Source of the DNA: Sclerodactyla briareus | Taxonomy: Eukaryota; Echinodermata; Holothuroidea; Dendrochirotida; Sclerodactylidae | Reading direction: 5' to 3' | Assembly (NCBI GenBank): GCA_026419785.1 | Contig: JAODTK010001210.1 | Span: 1-64,000 of the forward strand | Length of the DNA: 64,000 nt | Made by a program: the position numbers and the translations under genes | The notes under the pieces: model-generated | The model's database searches: none | What the model saw: the letters and a program-made list of their open reading frames with translations, nothing else | What the model was told of the DNA's origin: nothing | Shown: piece by piece, positions 25,201-31,049 of the stretch | Layout of the letters: every line of letters starts with the position of its first letter | How positions within the stretch are numbered: the first letter of the stretch is position 1

Positions 25201-27067
25201 AACATCTGCTCTGCCCCCCCAAAGAAAAAAAACCCTTTCCCCGGAGGTCAAAGAATTTTCACATTTCACATTTTTTCTGGCATCTCCAATTTGCTACGCC
25301 ATGAGTATGACCAGGGTTACGTCTTTTCCATGGCAGGGTCAGTCTGAGGCCCCTCGCGATCGGCATTCCCTGAAGTTTCACCAGTGCCCCTCCTCCCCCT
25401 CGTTATAACCTTATCCGGTTGATACCCCTAGGGTTAGGTAGCGGGGTTAAGAAAATACCGGCTGGGTGCCCACAACGGGAAAAAAGGCTGTGGACAGTGT
25501 TAGTGGACCAATCCAGTTCCAGATGACTGCAGCAATGATGGAGATGAGTTGATATGAAGTCTAAGGTTGAAACTGGAAGTGTCAGTTCAAACCAATTTTC
25601 CTGTCTGTTATTGAATTAGGGGCCTTTGAGTTGGTGCAGGTGTGATACAGATTCAAGCAGCCATGGTTAATTCCCCTTAAGAGGAAAGTGACATTGCCAA
25701 GGCAATTCTGCCGTAGTCTACTCTGGCCTCCCCAGAGAGGAACAAATCAAATTCAAAGTTCATACTTGTTACAAAGCCTCAGTCAGCACCCTCAATATCT
25801 CAGCACTTGTTTATAGGCAGCCTCTACTGGAATATTAGGAGCATCTTCCTCCTACACTCTCCATTCCTTCCACACCGCTACCAGAGGGTATGGTTTCCGT
25901 GCTGGTTGCTAGCTGTAGGTACGCCCCTCCTTTCAGTAAAATGCCTGCCCTATTTTCGACTTTTTAATCGTCTTTTGCTCTTTGAAAATTTTCTTTGGAG
26001 AGACATTTGGTATCATAAATTCTTGATCGTCCGTATTCATCTTCTCTTATTACAGTTAGGTGTTGATTTTCATGTAGTATTTGGCTTGTATTTTGTTTCG
26101 GCTGTTTTTTGTTGACCTACCTTGTGAAGCGTGTGGAATAAATTTCAACATGGCATCATAAGATGAGAGGAATTGGCATAAGTAGAACATCCGCCAAATT
26201 TTGAGTTACTTAGCACGAAAGACAACATAATACATAAGATATTCTCTTGATTGCTCAACTGGACATCACATTATTGGGCAATGGGACCTAATTTGTTTGC
26301 ATTCTTTGCATCAGTTGAAATGGGGTGTGGACCTGGAGATATGTTTTTCATTCCCACAATATAAACCCTGAGGTAGCCCTTCCTGCGATTCCTGGTGGGG
26401 TCATACAAAGACTTTATAAAAAGGAACCTGTTGCCTTCTCGCTGGGCGTCAGCACAAGGGAGGGAACAGGGACAATTGAAAGTTGCCGTCTGCGGTGATT
26501 ACCCCCACCCAACAGTTAAGGTACACCAAAGGGCATTGCCTTATTCCGCGTACATGGTGAGGATTCGCAGCGACAATTAAGGTGCCGTTCCAGGTCTGCA
26601 CCCTTGCGCGGCCTTGAATAGGATCGAATCTCTGCTCGGCAAAGCATAGGATTAAAAAAAGTTGTCTCTTAGATATTTAAGTCAGTAGTATCTAAATAAT
26701 ATTTTAGTGCAAGGATGGATTGGCAATTTTAATGCTAGGACAGGACTGATTTGGCTCACATAATTTTTCCACTGAGGTGAGCATCCCATCAATATCACGG
26801 AGGGGACACAGCCATCATCACATTATACGGGATTGGTTACGACGGACGCGTCCTGGGCGACACCCTCCCAACCACAGACCCGTAGATGCTTTTGGTCCCA
26901 CAACCCAGCGGGTCCCGGTCCCCGGTCAGCTGGCCTACCTCGCCAGGAGAGGGTATCCTCGGAAAACATGCTGCTTCAGCCAATCACGGCGGGGGGCCGT
27001 GCGGAATGACTCGCCCAGCCACGCGGTCTCCTTCGAGTGGTTCGTCAACTCGGAAGCGGATGGCCAG
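1117..27067 (+). CDS. CFAP65: CFAP65 (CCDC108) homologue, internal part of gene (span of all exons)
   Basis: CFAP65 is a large (roughly 1,900-residue in vertebrates) protein of motile cilia and sperm flagella, made of repeated immunoglobulin-like MSP/ASH domains and linked to the central apparatus of the axoneme. The exons here, in order, recall the vertebrate protein: FKPTCLGQ...RFEWVV, WSFTPKKEEKYLF, GVGVYPTLHVTDARC, LWKLFSLDH, AVMDFNFSAAP, EYWAETGEFDVEG, TDRLPVMFRSPRG, IYMYNGGAV, ENYDQKIFECLN, and NDSPSHAVSFEWF. About 800 codons are covered; the N-terminal start and the C-terminal charged tail were not found. Nearly all exon borders keep AG/GT. Several exons need one to three frame changes to follow the family sequence, which suggests either uncorrected assembly indels or a recent pseudogene. 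Identification is from remembered family motifs, not from a search. Confidence 0.8.
1763..1865 (+). CDS. CFAP65: CFAP65 exon, MSP domain first half
   Basis: Flanked by CTGTTCCACAG and GG|GTAAGT, both strong. Reads FGASAYKNVLLTNDGDTPIH followed by YRIPEDPTG without a break. The 'YKNVLLTNDGDTPIHYRI' pattern is the N-terminal beta strand pair of an MSP/ASH domain (a 'x-L-x-N-x-G-x-x-P-h-x-h' signature), as in CFAP65, HYDIN and related ciliary proteins. Its place directly before the SEKHSLDITARG exon supports CFAP65. Confidence 0.8.
2158..2180. repeat. C(23) homopolymer
   Basis: 23 consecutive C residues in a CFAP65 intron. Confidence 0.95.
2374..2564 (+). CDS. CFAP65: CFAP65 exon, MSP domain second half
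   Basis: Acceptor ATGTCTATTTCAG; donor AGAT|GTTTGT. Pieces read GLTRHDRQLFALIF, then after a frame change ESEKHSLDITARGPRNSHGP, then VLLDSF at the end. This completes the domain begun in the previous exon, and joined to the next exon it leads into the family's FKPTC motif. At least two small indels break the frame, including an in-frame TAA in the GNARL-like stretch. Confidence 0.75.
3185..3352 (+). CDS. CFAP65: CFAP65 exon with FKPTC...RFEW motif
   Basis: Acceptor CCATCAATCAG. One open frame reads GVLCFKPTCLGQRRCRTYNV, then RNISRIPMRFEWVV, and later EPTTGNSLNESH. The FKPT-C-x-G...RFEW signature is among the most recognisable parts of CFAP65. The 3' border is uncertain: AT|GTGGAG at 3,353 joins well to the next exon's THIWSFTP. 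Confidence 0.85.
4050..4134 (+). CDS. CFAP65: CFAP65 exon, WSFTPKKEEKYLF
   Basis: Acceptor TTCTTCCAG, donor CGG|GTAAGT. It reads THIWSFTPKKEEKYLFKPYM without a break. In MSP proteins the 'W-x-F-x-P' strand followed by a charged-aromatic stretch closes a domain. Frame is consistent with the preceding exon. Confidence 0.75.
4956..5355 (+). mobile_element. MITE-like DNA transposon, copy 1
   Basis: The left end (AGGATTCCTAGATGCGTATG near 4,962) is matched in inverted orientation by the right end near 5,325-5,353 (CCCGCATACACATCTATAGA). This gives a terminal inverted repeat of about 28 bp around a 400-bp body. A second copy, inverted, lies at about 28.1-28.5 kb and shares the interior. No transposase is present, so this is non-autonomous. 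The superfamily cannot be told, as no clean target duplication was found. Confidence 0.55.
5510..5805 (+). mobile_element. tRNA-derived SINE, 3' part missing
   Basis: The head has a tRNA-like A box (TGGCACAAGTGGTAGAGCG) and a B box-like GTTTTTGATTCCC about 35 bp later. The shared SINE body (ACAAACAAGGGGAAGGCAATT ending near CGCCAAAGAGGCATCG) follows. The A-box segment is present in two abutting versions, suggesting a duplicated head. The final CTGCACCCTTG...TGCTCGG tail of the family is absent. Confidence 0.7.
6018..6332 (-). mobile_element. tRNA-derived SINE, full length, reverse
   Basis: Read on the minus strand it starts with the tRNA-like head (A box near 6,330; B-box GGTTCGATATCCGG-like near 6,270). 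It runs through the same body as the copy at 5.5 kb and ends with the family tail (CCTTGAATAGGTTCGATCC near 6,030). The two SINEs are about 215 bp apart in opposite orientation, so together they form a long imperfect inverted pair within the intron. Confidence 0.7.
6600..7110. repeat. G-rich dispersed repeat, unclassified
   Basis: Runs such as GCGGGGGGGCACCGGCCCCCC form a short self-complementary block inside an A/G-rich stretch. A similar C-run/G-run palindrome lies in the block at 54.3 kb. No coding motif is seen. Confidence 0.3.
7217..7286 (+). CDS. Possible CFAP65 exon (weak)
   Basis: A 70-bp stretch with a good acceptor (CATTCCTTCTAG) and a consensus donor (CT|GTAAGT). One frame is open and reads DYTKAKEGACKGSSVKHVKG. 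No family motif is recognised, so it is called on splice signals and position only. Confidence 0.3.
8168..8327 (+). CDS. CFAP65: Probable CFAP65 exon, MSP domain start
   Basis: Acceptor TAATCCCACAG, donor GTG|GTGAGC. One frame gives VVDLSYIVVGTAVSRDL and a later frame gives DQTLEGITLKSLQKVTV. The second piece looks like the first strand of an MSP domain (G-x-x-h-K-S-x-x-x-V-T-V). At least one frame change lies between. Position between FKPTC and GVGVYP exons is as expected for CFAP65. Confidence 0.45.
8897..9098 (+). CDS. CFAP65: Possible CFAP65 exon
   Basis: The frame is open across the stretch (DCAIQHDLKSSHNTTSNTSN, then LTPASLSFTAI and IDPTDK) and ends at a consensus donor CAA|GTAAGT. 'DCAIQHDL' would suit the second strand of an MSP domain begun in the 8,168 exon. 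The acceptor (CTACAAACAG) is poor, and the call rests on frame, donor and order. Confidence 0.4.
9420..11640. repeat. Array of 380-400-bp units, direct then inverted
   Basis: Units carry CACCTGGATGGATGGAGCTC, 'GAACATGAACCCTATTGTTT', 'GGTGTATAGCTTTCTTATGG' and a 'TTGACCCCATCAGGGGTCAA' self-complementary phrase. Two units run plus (about 9,425-9,800 and 9,800-10,195). About three partial units then run minus (10,270-11,200), and one part-unit is plus again (11,270-11,620). The turn lies near 10,270-10,300. Confidence 0.75.
12151..12434 (+). CDS. CFAP65: CFAP65 exon, GVGVYP and LWKLFSLD motifs
   Basis: Acceptor CTTCACATAG, donor CCAC|GTGAGT. Three frames are used in turn: EGIIPARYVPQLHVTVSP, then PRHRLDYRFDLSYELCTTD, then VSLRGVGVYPTLHVTDARC, and finally SRLWKLFSLDH. 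All four pieces follow the CFAP65 order, so at least three small indels are needed if the gene is functional. An antisense open frame of 146 codons here is a by-product of the GC-rich exon. Confidence 0.85.
13174..13371 (+). CDS. CFAP65: CFAP65 exon, MDFNFSAAP motif
   Basis: Acceptor ACCCTTCAG, donor TTGG|GTGAGG. Reads EGRLNYVTPTSTYDEEVNTK, then RRAVMDFNFSAAPQFGASPA. Near the end one frame change turns LGTGDSDH-stop into a TVTTDW ending, the expected 'NTGTVPxxW' of the family. The 'DFNFGAAP' block is a CFAP65 hallmark. Confidence 0.85.
13680..14170. repeat. Minisatellite of about 30-33-bp units in CFAP65 intron
   Basis: Repeats of GATAACCCACAGTCATTACT followed by a GATTACTGCAAGT-like phrase, about 13 imperfect copies. 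One foreign-looking block (around 13,965-14,010) interrupts it. Confidence 0.75.
14488..14568 (+). CDS. CFAP65: CFAP65 exon, EYWAETGEF motif
   Basis: Acceptor CTTCCGCAG, donor CGAG|GTGAGC. One unbroken frame reads AFLPSDMHLELEYWAETGEF then DVEGCTR. 'FLFPSDQ..E.EYWAETGEF' is a signature of CFAP65; one residue looks missing in FLPSD compared with the usual FLFPSD. Confidence 0.88.
14740..15500. repeat. About 170-bp minisatellite, intron copy
   Basis: The phrases GCTTGGATCTCAATATAACC, GCTTGGGTCTCAATATTGTA and GCTTGGATTTCCATTTTAAA recur at roughly 170-bp steps, each followed by an 'ACAGCCTTGCAA'-like stretch or a C-run and TTGCATGGC. Same family as 630-1,075. Confidence 0.5.
15649..15810 (+). 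CDS. CFAP65: CFAP65 exon, TDRLPVMF motif
   Basis: Acceptor TCTCTCCCTCAG, donor ACTG|GTAAGA. Reads MRVMDNEL, then after one frame change TIEPSRGQLTPGQEQAHRIS and MFPGTDRLPVMFRSPRG. This continues directly from the previous exon (EFDVEGCTR-MRVMDNEL), matching the family's 'E.....M.V.DN.LF...P..G.L.PGQE' run. A TGA in the starting frame sits at the jump. Confidence 0.9.
16592..16672. repeat. TA-rich microsatellite
   Basis: Interrupted (TA)n stretch, self-complementary, in a CFAP65 intron. Confidence 0.9.
16831..17012 (+). CDS. CFAP65: CFAP65 exon, YNGG motif
   Basis: Pieces read FVGVTVAYKE, then YVHLPVTS, then SNKHMFEP, then IYMYNGGAV and LDLTSLDILD. In the family this is 'FIGVTV..E.KYVHF.ST.H.F.PVPIG...P.QIY.LYNGG..PV.Y'. 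Three frame changes are needed. The donor is GACA|GTGAGC. No AG precedes the exon at the expected place (TTGG at 16,830), so the acceptor may be damaged or misread. Confidence 0.85.
17013..18704 (+). other. CFAP65 intron without recognised features
   Basis: Low-complexity, AT-rich intronic DNA. It has one phrase of the 'GAGGTCAAGGTGATC' dispersed repeat type near 17,470. No open frame with a motif. Confidence 0.5.
18705..18815 (+). CDS. CFAP65: CFAP65 exon, ENYDQKIFECLN and VFSPLEAKT
   Basis: Acceptor TATATACAG, donor CTGCC|GTAAGT. Reads ENYDQKIFECLN, then a second frame SGQLAAGKLPTLLVFSPL, then GAGGCAAAGACT (EAKT) in a third. The family has 'ENNFD.PIF.CLNP.GEI.PG......W.FSP.EAKTY'. A GTAAGC at 18,762 inside the exon is a decoy donor; the real end is after EAKT, so that it joins SIPINITEG in the next exon. 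Confidence 0.85.
19060..19225 (+). repeat. DIRS left inverted terminal repeat
   Basis: Contains CTTACCTTCTGGAC, CCAAACTGCCGCTTCACACA and CACGC/CGAACGCAGCC, each matched in reverse complement in the right repeat at 24.1-24.3 kb. Confidence 0.85.
20400..21340 (+). other. DIRS gag-like region (fossil)
   Basis: GC-rich stretch of overlapping open frames between the left terminal repeat and the reverse transcriptase, where DIRS elements carry gag. No specific motif recognised; assigned by position. Confidence 0.4.
21350..21830 (+). other. DIRS reverse transcriptase remnant (fossil)
   Basis: Shows FTRVTR followed about 30 codons later by LLDDWLIVRTQ and then SVGWLVNF. This is the order and wording of DIRS-family reverse transcriptases (palm motif with YLDDWLI, then the 'LGWLVN' strand). 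Confidence 0.85.
22200..22960 (+). other. DIRS RNase H and adjoining domain (fossil)
   Basis: SYITRQGGTRSRSLWSV and HAVHLPGSENSIADVLS correspond to the RNase H end, where family members read 'H.PG..N..AD.LSR'. HRPEVDLFASPLTQICT and AFPPFGLV follow, as in the domain between RNase H and the recombinase in DIRS elements. Confidence 0.85.
22960..23960 (+). other. DIRS tyrosine recombinase region (fossil)
   Basis: Placed by position between the RNase H block and the internal complementary region. Arg-rich and Leu-rich pieces are visible, but the catalytic R-H-R-Y set could not be read with confidence because of decay. Confidence 0.5.
23995..24090. repeat. DIRS internal complementary region
   Basis: Carries AGTCCAGAAAGTAAGT and, 70 bp on, AACTTACCTTCTGGAC. 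The outer ends of both terminal repeats are thus joined here in complementary form, the arrangement DIRS elements use as a template for circular intermediates. Confidence 0.75.
24105..24315 (-). repeat. DIRS right inverted terminal repeat
   Basis: Its reverse complement repeats the left end: CCAAACGGCCGCTTCAACAC, CGCACGCAGCCATCTAGCTG and TACTATCATC line up with 19,110-19,235. Confidence 0.85.
24316..26776 (+). other. CFAP65 intron, dispersed repeat fragments
   Basis: Two related stretches, about 24,920-25,125 and 26,260-26,400, share a 'GGGGT(G)TGGACCTGGAGATA/ GGAACCTATAGATACG' and 'CCACAATATAA' block. A SINE follows at 26.38 kb. No exon is recognised. Confidence 0.4.
26383..26655 (+). mobile_element. 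tRNA-derived SINE, 5' truncated
   Basis: Starts inside the region just after the tRNA head (CGATTCCTGGTGGGGTCATA). It has the shared body (GGAACCTGTTGCCTTCTCGC, CACCAAAGGGCATTGCC) and the tail (GGTCTGCACCCTTG ... CTCTGCTCGGCA). It ends only about 120 bp before the last recognised CFAP65 exon. Confidence 0.75.
26777..27067 (+). CDS. CFAP65: CFAP65 exon, GYDGR and SHAVSFEWF motifs
   Basis: Acceptor TTTTTCCACTGAG, donor CCAG|GTTCGG. Pieces read HPINITEG, then AIITLYGIGYDGRVLGDTLP, then VPVPGQLAYLA, then RNDSPSHAVSFEWFVNSEAD. The family order is 'VPI.I..GD.A.I.F.GVGYD' then 'VPGQ..FLSQ..ISFG' then 'I.FSW'. At least three frame changes are needed; one would be cured by a longer G run in ACGGAGGGGACAC. 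This is the last CFAP65 exon I can find. Confidence 0.82.
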
Positions 27068-27269
27068 GTTCGGGGAAATGTTATATTTCCATAGGTCGAT
27101 TGTGTTCCAATTATAGGGACACAATGGAATACTTGTGAAATTTGGGTGTTTCGGAATCATTTCACTCTGTAATCGAGCTGAATCCAAAAATTTCAGATAA
27201 TTAAGGCTGAATAACTTGTTGGGAGAGCCTTCTTGAATCTTGATGGAATACATGAGTGCTATTTATTGT

Positions 27270-27810
27270 GTGTATGGTTAGGGGGCAGTTTGGAGGCAAG
27301 ATGGAAACTTGTGCAAATTTAAGCTTTGAGCCCTTTTATTTTGGCCAAAAGACTCGCAAGGTCGTGCAACATGATGGGTGTTGCAGAGATGCGAACACAG
27401 CCTTTCTCGTAAGAGTCGAGGGCAGTTTAGGGGACAGTAGAAATTTGGGAAAATTTGGTATTTGGGGTACTTCTACTTCTTAATTAGGTCCAACATGCCT
27501 CTCAAAATCAAGCTTCACATTGGTGGGCGGTGCTTCATGCGATTACAGGATGAGGGGGGGGGGGTTAAGTAAAAAAGAAACTCAAAAAAAGTGGAAAATT
27601 GTTTAAAATTTGGTTATTTGGGGATTCAGTTACCTGCTTCACGCTAAGTCCAACATGCTTAGCCGGCTCAAGTGGAAACTTGAACAGATGTGTTCCCATG
27701 ATGAGTACATGACTTCAATTTCGTGTTGGCGAGAGTCGGGGGTCAATTTAGGGGAAAAGGTGGGAACTATTATCTGGGCTAATCCACACACCTTTTTAGT
27801 TTAGATTTTG
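27270..27810. repeat. Degenerate tandem repeat, about 160-bp units
   Basis: Three to four units carry GGGCAGTTTAGGGGACAGTA-like and 'TCCAACATGC' phrases (27,290; 27,420; 27,600; 27,730). The same phrases occur in the 39.5-39.9 kb and 59.8-60.2 kb stretches. Confidence 0.45.
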
Positions 27811-28104
27811 TTTGAGCATGTAGGGGGTGATTAGAGGGAAAAGAGAAAAGAGAGCAGAAAGGAACCCGAAGTTTGAGGGCCCACTGGCAATATCTGCCAA
27901 TAGGAGATTGAACATAGTGGTATTACTGTAACTTTCCGTAGTACAAGAAATATTTACGTGTTTCAAAGTATGACAACATTAATATTTGCTTGATAGAATG
28001 CAAAAAAATTCCATTTTTGTGCAAACACATGCACAAATTTCAAGGCTCCCAGGCCCCTCTCAAACTCTAGTACCAAAGCCACTATCAAACGCAGTAAGGA
28101 TGCA

Positions 28105-28535
28105 CCCTTAAGGCGGGATTCATAGATGTGTATGCGGGTCTGGTACGCATGTGACAAATCGCCATTACAGAAACTGAGCGAGTGCCAGTGTTTGAATATC
28201 TCTCAATTATTGCCAAAGATGAATATCGGTCACAGAGGCAAAAAAAAAGATAAATGATGAAGGCAAAACCAACACAGAATAGGCAAAATAAGTAAATGTT
28301 ACCAATGCGTATACGGAATTGGTATCACCGCCGAATAAATATAAAATAAGTGAACGATCAACAACAAAATTGTTGAATTCTATGGATATCTTCTTTAAAA
28401 AGCCATGCAAGGACAATATGCCATGGGCTGCCTGAATTTTTATGGTCTTTTTGTGCATAAATACAGTGTTTTCTTTCTGAAACAAATGTTCGTTTTGTAA
28501 ATATGCAATTTCACACATCCAGCCGTACCCACACC
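28105..28535 (-). mobile_element. MITE-like DNA transposon, copy 2
   Basis: Reverse complement of the element at 4,956-5,355: the ends (GGCGGGATTCATAGATGTGT) and the interior (AAGAAGATATCCATAGAATT, GCAGCCCATGGCATATTGTC) match. A 144-codon minus-strand open frame (28,207-28,641) runs through it; since the other copy is not open, I take this as chance. Confidence 0.55.
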
Positions 28536-29269
28536 TACGCATCGTGATGTTAAGTTCCCACGCCAACTCTGCAGCAAAAAATATGAATGACAGCGTTCGA
28601 CTGATACAAGGGAAAAAATGGTGGGCTGAGTACTCGATCACATGTAGGACTGGAAAATAGTTTTGAGGTCAGCTGGTTCCATATACCACTGGTGGCCATG
28701 GCTGTGATATGAGCTCATGCTGTGATTTCAGTAAAATCGATTCCGAATAGGATCACATATTTACCATAACCTGTTTTTTTTGAGTCATAGTTGAAGACAT
28801 CCAGCAGCCAACTTTCAAAACCCTTGAAACAGGGGCAGGGGAGGTATCTATGTGTAAGATCCGATCTTACGCAGGGTGGGAACCGCATCCACGACCGGAC
28901 GTCATTTGTGAGGAAAAAAGTCCAAATCATTAACATAGGACGGGGCACCTAAAATTTCTTGCTCATTGCTTCTATTTAGACATTTACGTCTTGCTCTTTA
29001 TGATCAACTAGTTTACATGTCTCCTCAAATGAAGCAATAAATGCAAAGGCTGTCCATGGTTGTGGAGCTCGGCTCCAAATGTATACTAGAAAGTACCAAA
29101 TGTCCAGTCATATTACATGACATTGGTCTTCAAGGATTACGTTTCCTCTGCACGACTCAGGAGATCTAGGTAATGTTGGTGATCTTGTTGTCTGTTTTCT
29201 CCAAATCATGGTAAATTGATTTTTTTTTTGTATGCTGCTGCAGTCAAGAAAAAAACTAGTCAGCTCGAT

Positions 29270-29880
29270 ATGGTTGAAGCTCCAGGGCCAGGGACGGCCA
29301 TGTCCTAATGAAGTATTGCCTGATCTTCCGGTCTGTTTCATTTTTATCTGTATTTCAGTTAAACACTGGAAGTGGAAGCAGGTTGTTGTTAGTTCTGATG
29401 ATTGGAGAAGTGGCCGATATTTTGGCTCTATTTCAAGAGAGCAACGGTCTCTCTCTTGCAAGTACAGGCCAGTGGGTCTTACCAGTGTTGTCTGGTGGTG
29501 ATTGAATCAAGATCTGGGATCATTTAGTGAACAACAAAAAAACATGAATGCTCCGACATTGTTCAGGAAATGTTGAATTCATGGAAGATGATAATGTGAT
29601 CTGGACTATGGTAATGTGGTTGATATTTTTTTCTGGTCTTCAGTAGCATTTTAAAATGTTGGAGGTTTCGGTGATCATCGGCAATGTCTGAAGAGATTCA
29701 GGGGCTGGCTTTTCACAGCGTGCAGTGGGTTTTCATAAATTGGGCATGCTTCTGCTTGGCAGGGGACACTAGTGGTGTTCCTCAAAGTTGGTTTTCTTTT
29801 ACGTTATCTGGTCTAAATAAAGTTGAGGCTATGACAACGAGAGTGAAAAAAAAAATGGCAGATTTGCTGACGTAGCAGAT
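29270..29880 (+). mobile_element. LINE reverse transcriptase fragment (CR1/Jockey-like), decayed
   Basis: DDWRSGRYFGSISREQ followed by CKYRPVGLTSVV matches the 'DW+.A...PIFKKG....NYRPVSLTS' start of LINE reverse transcriptases. Then LDYGNVVD (usual 'LDF.KAFD') and GDTSGVPQ (usual '.SGVPQGS') follow at the expected spacing, in different frames. Both ends are missing. Broken by several frameshifts and stops. Confidence 0.7.
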
Positions 29881-30495
29881 TTGAGCAGGTGGTAGTGCTG
29901 CCGCAGTAGTATGAAAGCTCAGATATCACAAAAATAAACAAACCGCTCATTTGCAACCATGTGTTACTCTAGCACAAACAATTTGGAAATGATGCCCTAT
30001 ATGCAGTTTTGATCTGTGTCAGTAGAAAATTTGTACAGCAGGGAAGTGACATGAATGAAGCGATTCGAGCAATTCAAACATTTACTGGAGAACAACAAAA
30101 TTCTGGTCAATAATGTCACAGGAGTGAAGGAGGCAAATCATTAAAACTAACGAACAATTGCAAAGAATTACAAGAAACATTGACTGCACTAGAGATGCAC
30201 ATTCCTAGTGATAACGGACCCATCAAGTTCTATGATACTGTGATTCACATATGGGTTCTAATTGATATTACAGTAGTACAGACTAGATAGAAAGAATCTA
30301 TGAGATATCACCCCTAAGGATTGAGTGATTTCCCTTCATTCTGTGATTTTGATAATTTGAACATGTTCCAACAGTTGTCCTGATGATGAGCTGGAACCAG
30401 TCCAGGTTTGAAGAATGTAGTCGCTCTCTTACACTGACGGAATATTCATGTGAGCCCATAACTACCACACACTATGGTGTATAGATGATGCATCT

Positions 30496-30835
30496 ATGCC
30501 GAGTGGGTGGCACAATTTGTAGAGCGGCGGCCTTCCACTGGGAGACCGGGGTTTGATTCCCACTGGGTCATACCAAAGACTTAGAAATGGACCATGTTGC
30601 CTTCCCGCTGGGCTGCTCAGCACAAGGGGATTGCGGCTAGGGACAAATAAGGGTAGGCAATTTGCAAGTTTCCGGTTGCGTGTGATTACCCCCACGCCCA
30701 CAGTTGAGGTACGCCAAAGAGGCATGGCCTTATTCCGTTGTACCTGGTGAAGATTCACAGCTGCCAATAGGGTGCGTGTTATCCAGGTCTGCACCCTTGA
30801 ATAGGACGATCCTCTGCTCGGCAGCATACCATGAA
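30496..30835 (+). mobile_element. tRNA-derived SINE, full length
   Basis: Best copy in the window. A box GGGTGGCACAATTTGTAGAG, B box GGGGTTTGATTCCCA, the shared body with GGACAAATAAGGGTAGGCAA and ACGCCAAAGAGGCATGG, and the tail with GGTCTGCACCCTTGAATAGG and CTCTGCTCGGCA. Followed by a short A-rich run. Confidence 0.85.
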
Positions 30836-31049
30836 AAAAAATAATCGATCCATCATACCAAGTACGCTAAAGAGAGAGACTGCATTGTGTGTGGTTACTC
30901 GCACACGGCAGCAGCGGATCAGGGAAAGAAAAAACGGTCTAAGCCTCGCAACTGGGGCAAAGGCAATTGCACGACCTGCCTTGATTGTTGATGATAGATG
31001 TAGCGAGTCCCGGTGTCGCGTTGTCTATGCATCGTGCATCTGAGATGTC

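Noticed and set aside
28207-28641. 144-codon minus-strand gene with hydrophobic stretches
   Set aside because: It overlaps a MITE copy, and the corresponding copy at 5 kb is not open.
30496-30580. A tRNA gene
   Set aside because: A and B boxes are present, but no cloverleaf can be closed, and the head is joined to a repeated SINE body and tail found at other sites.
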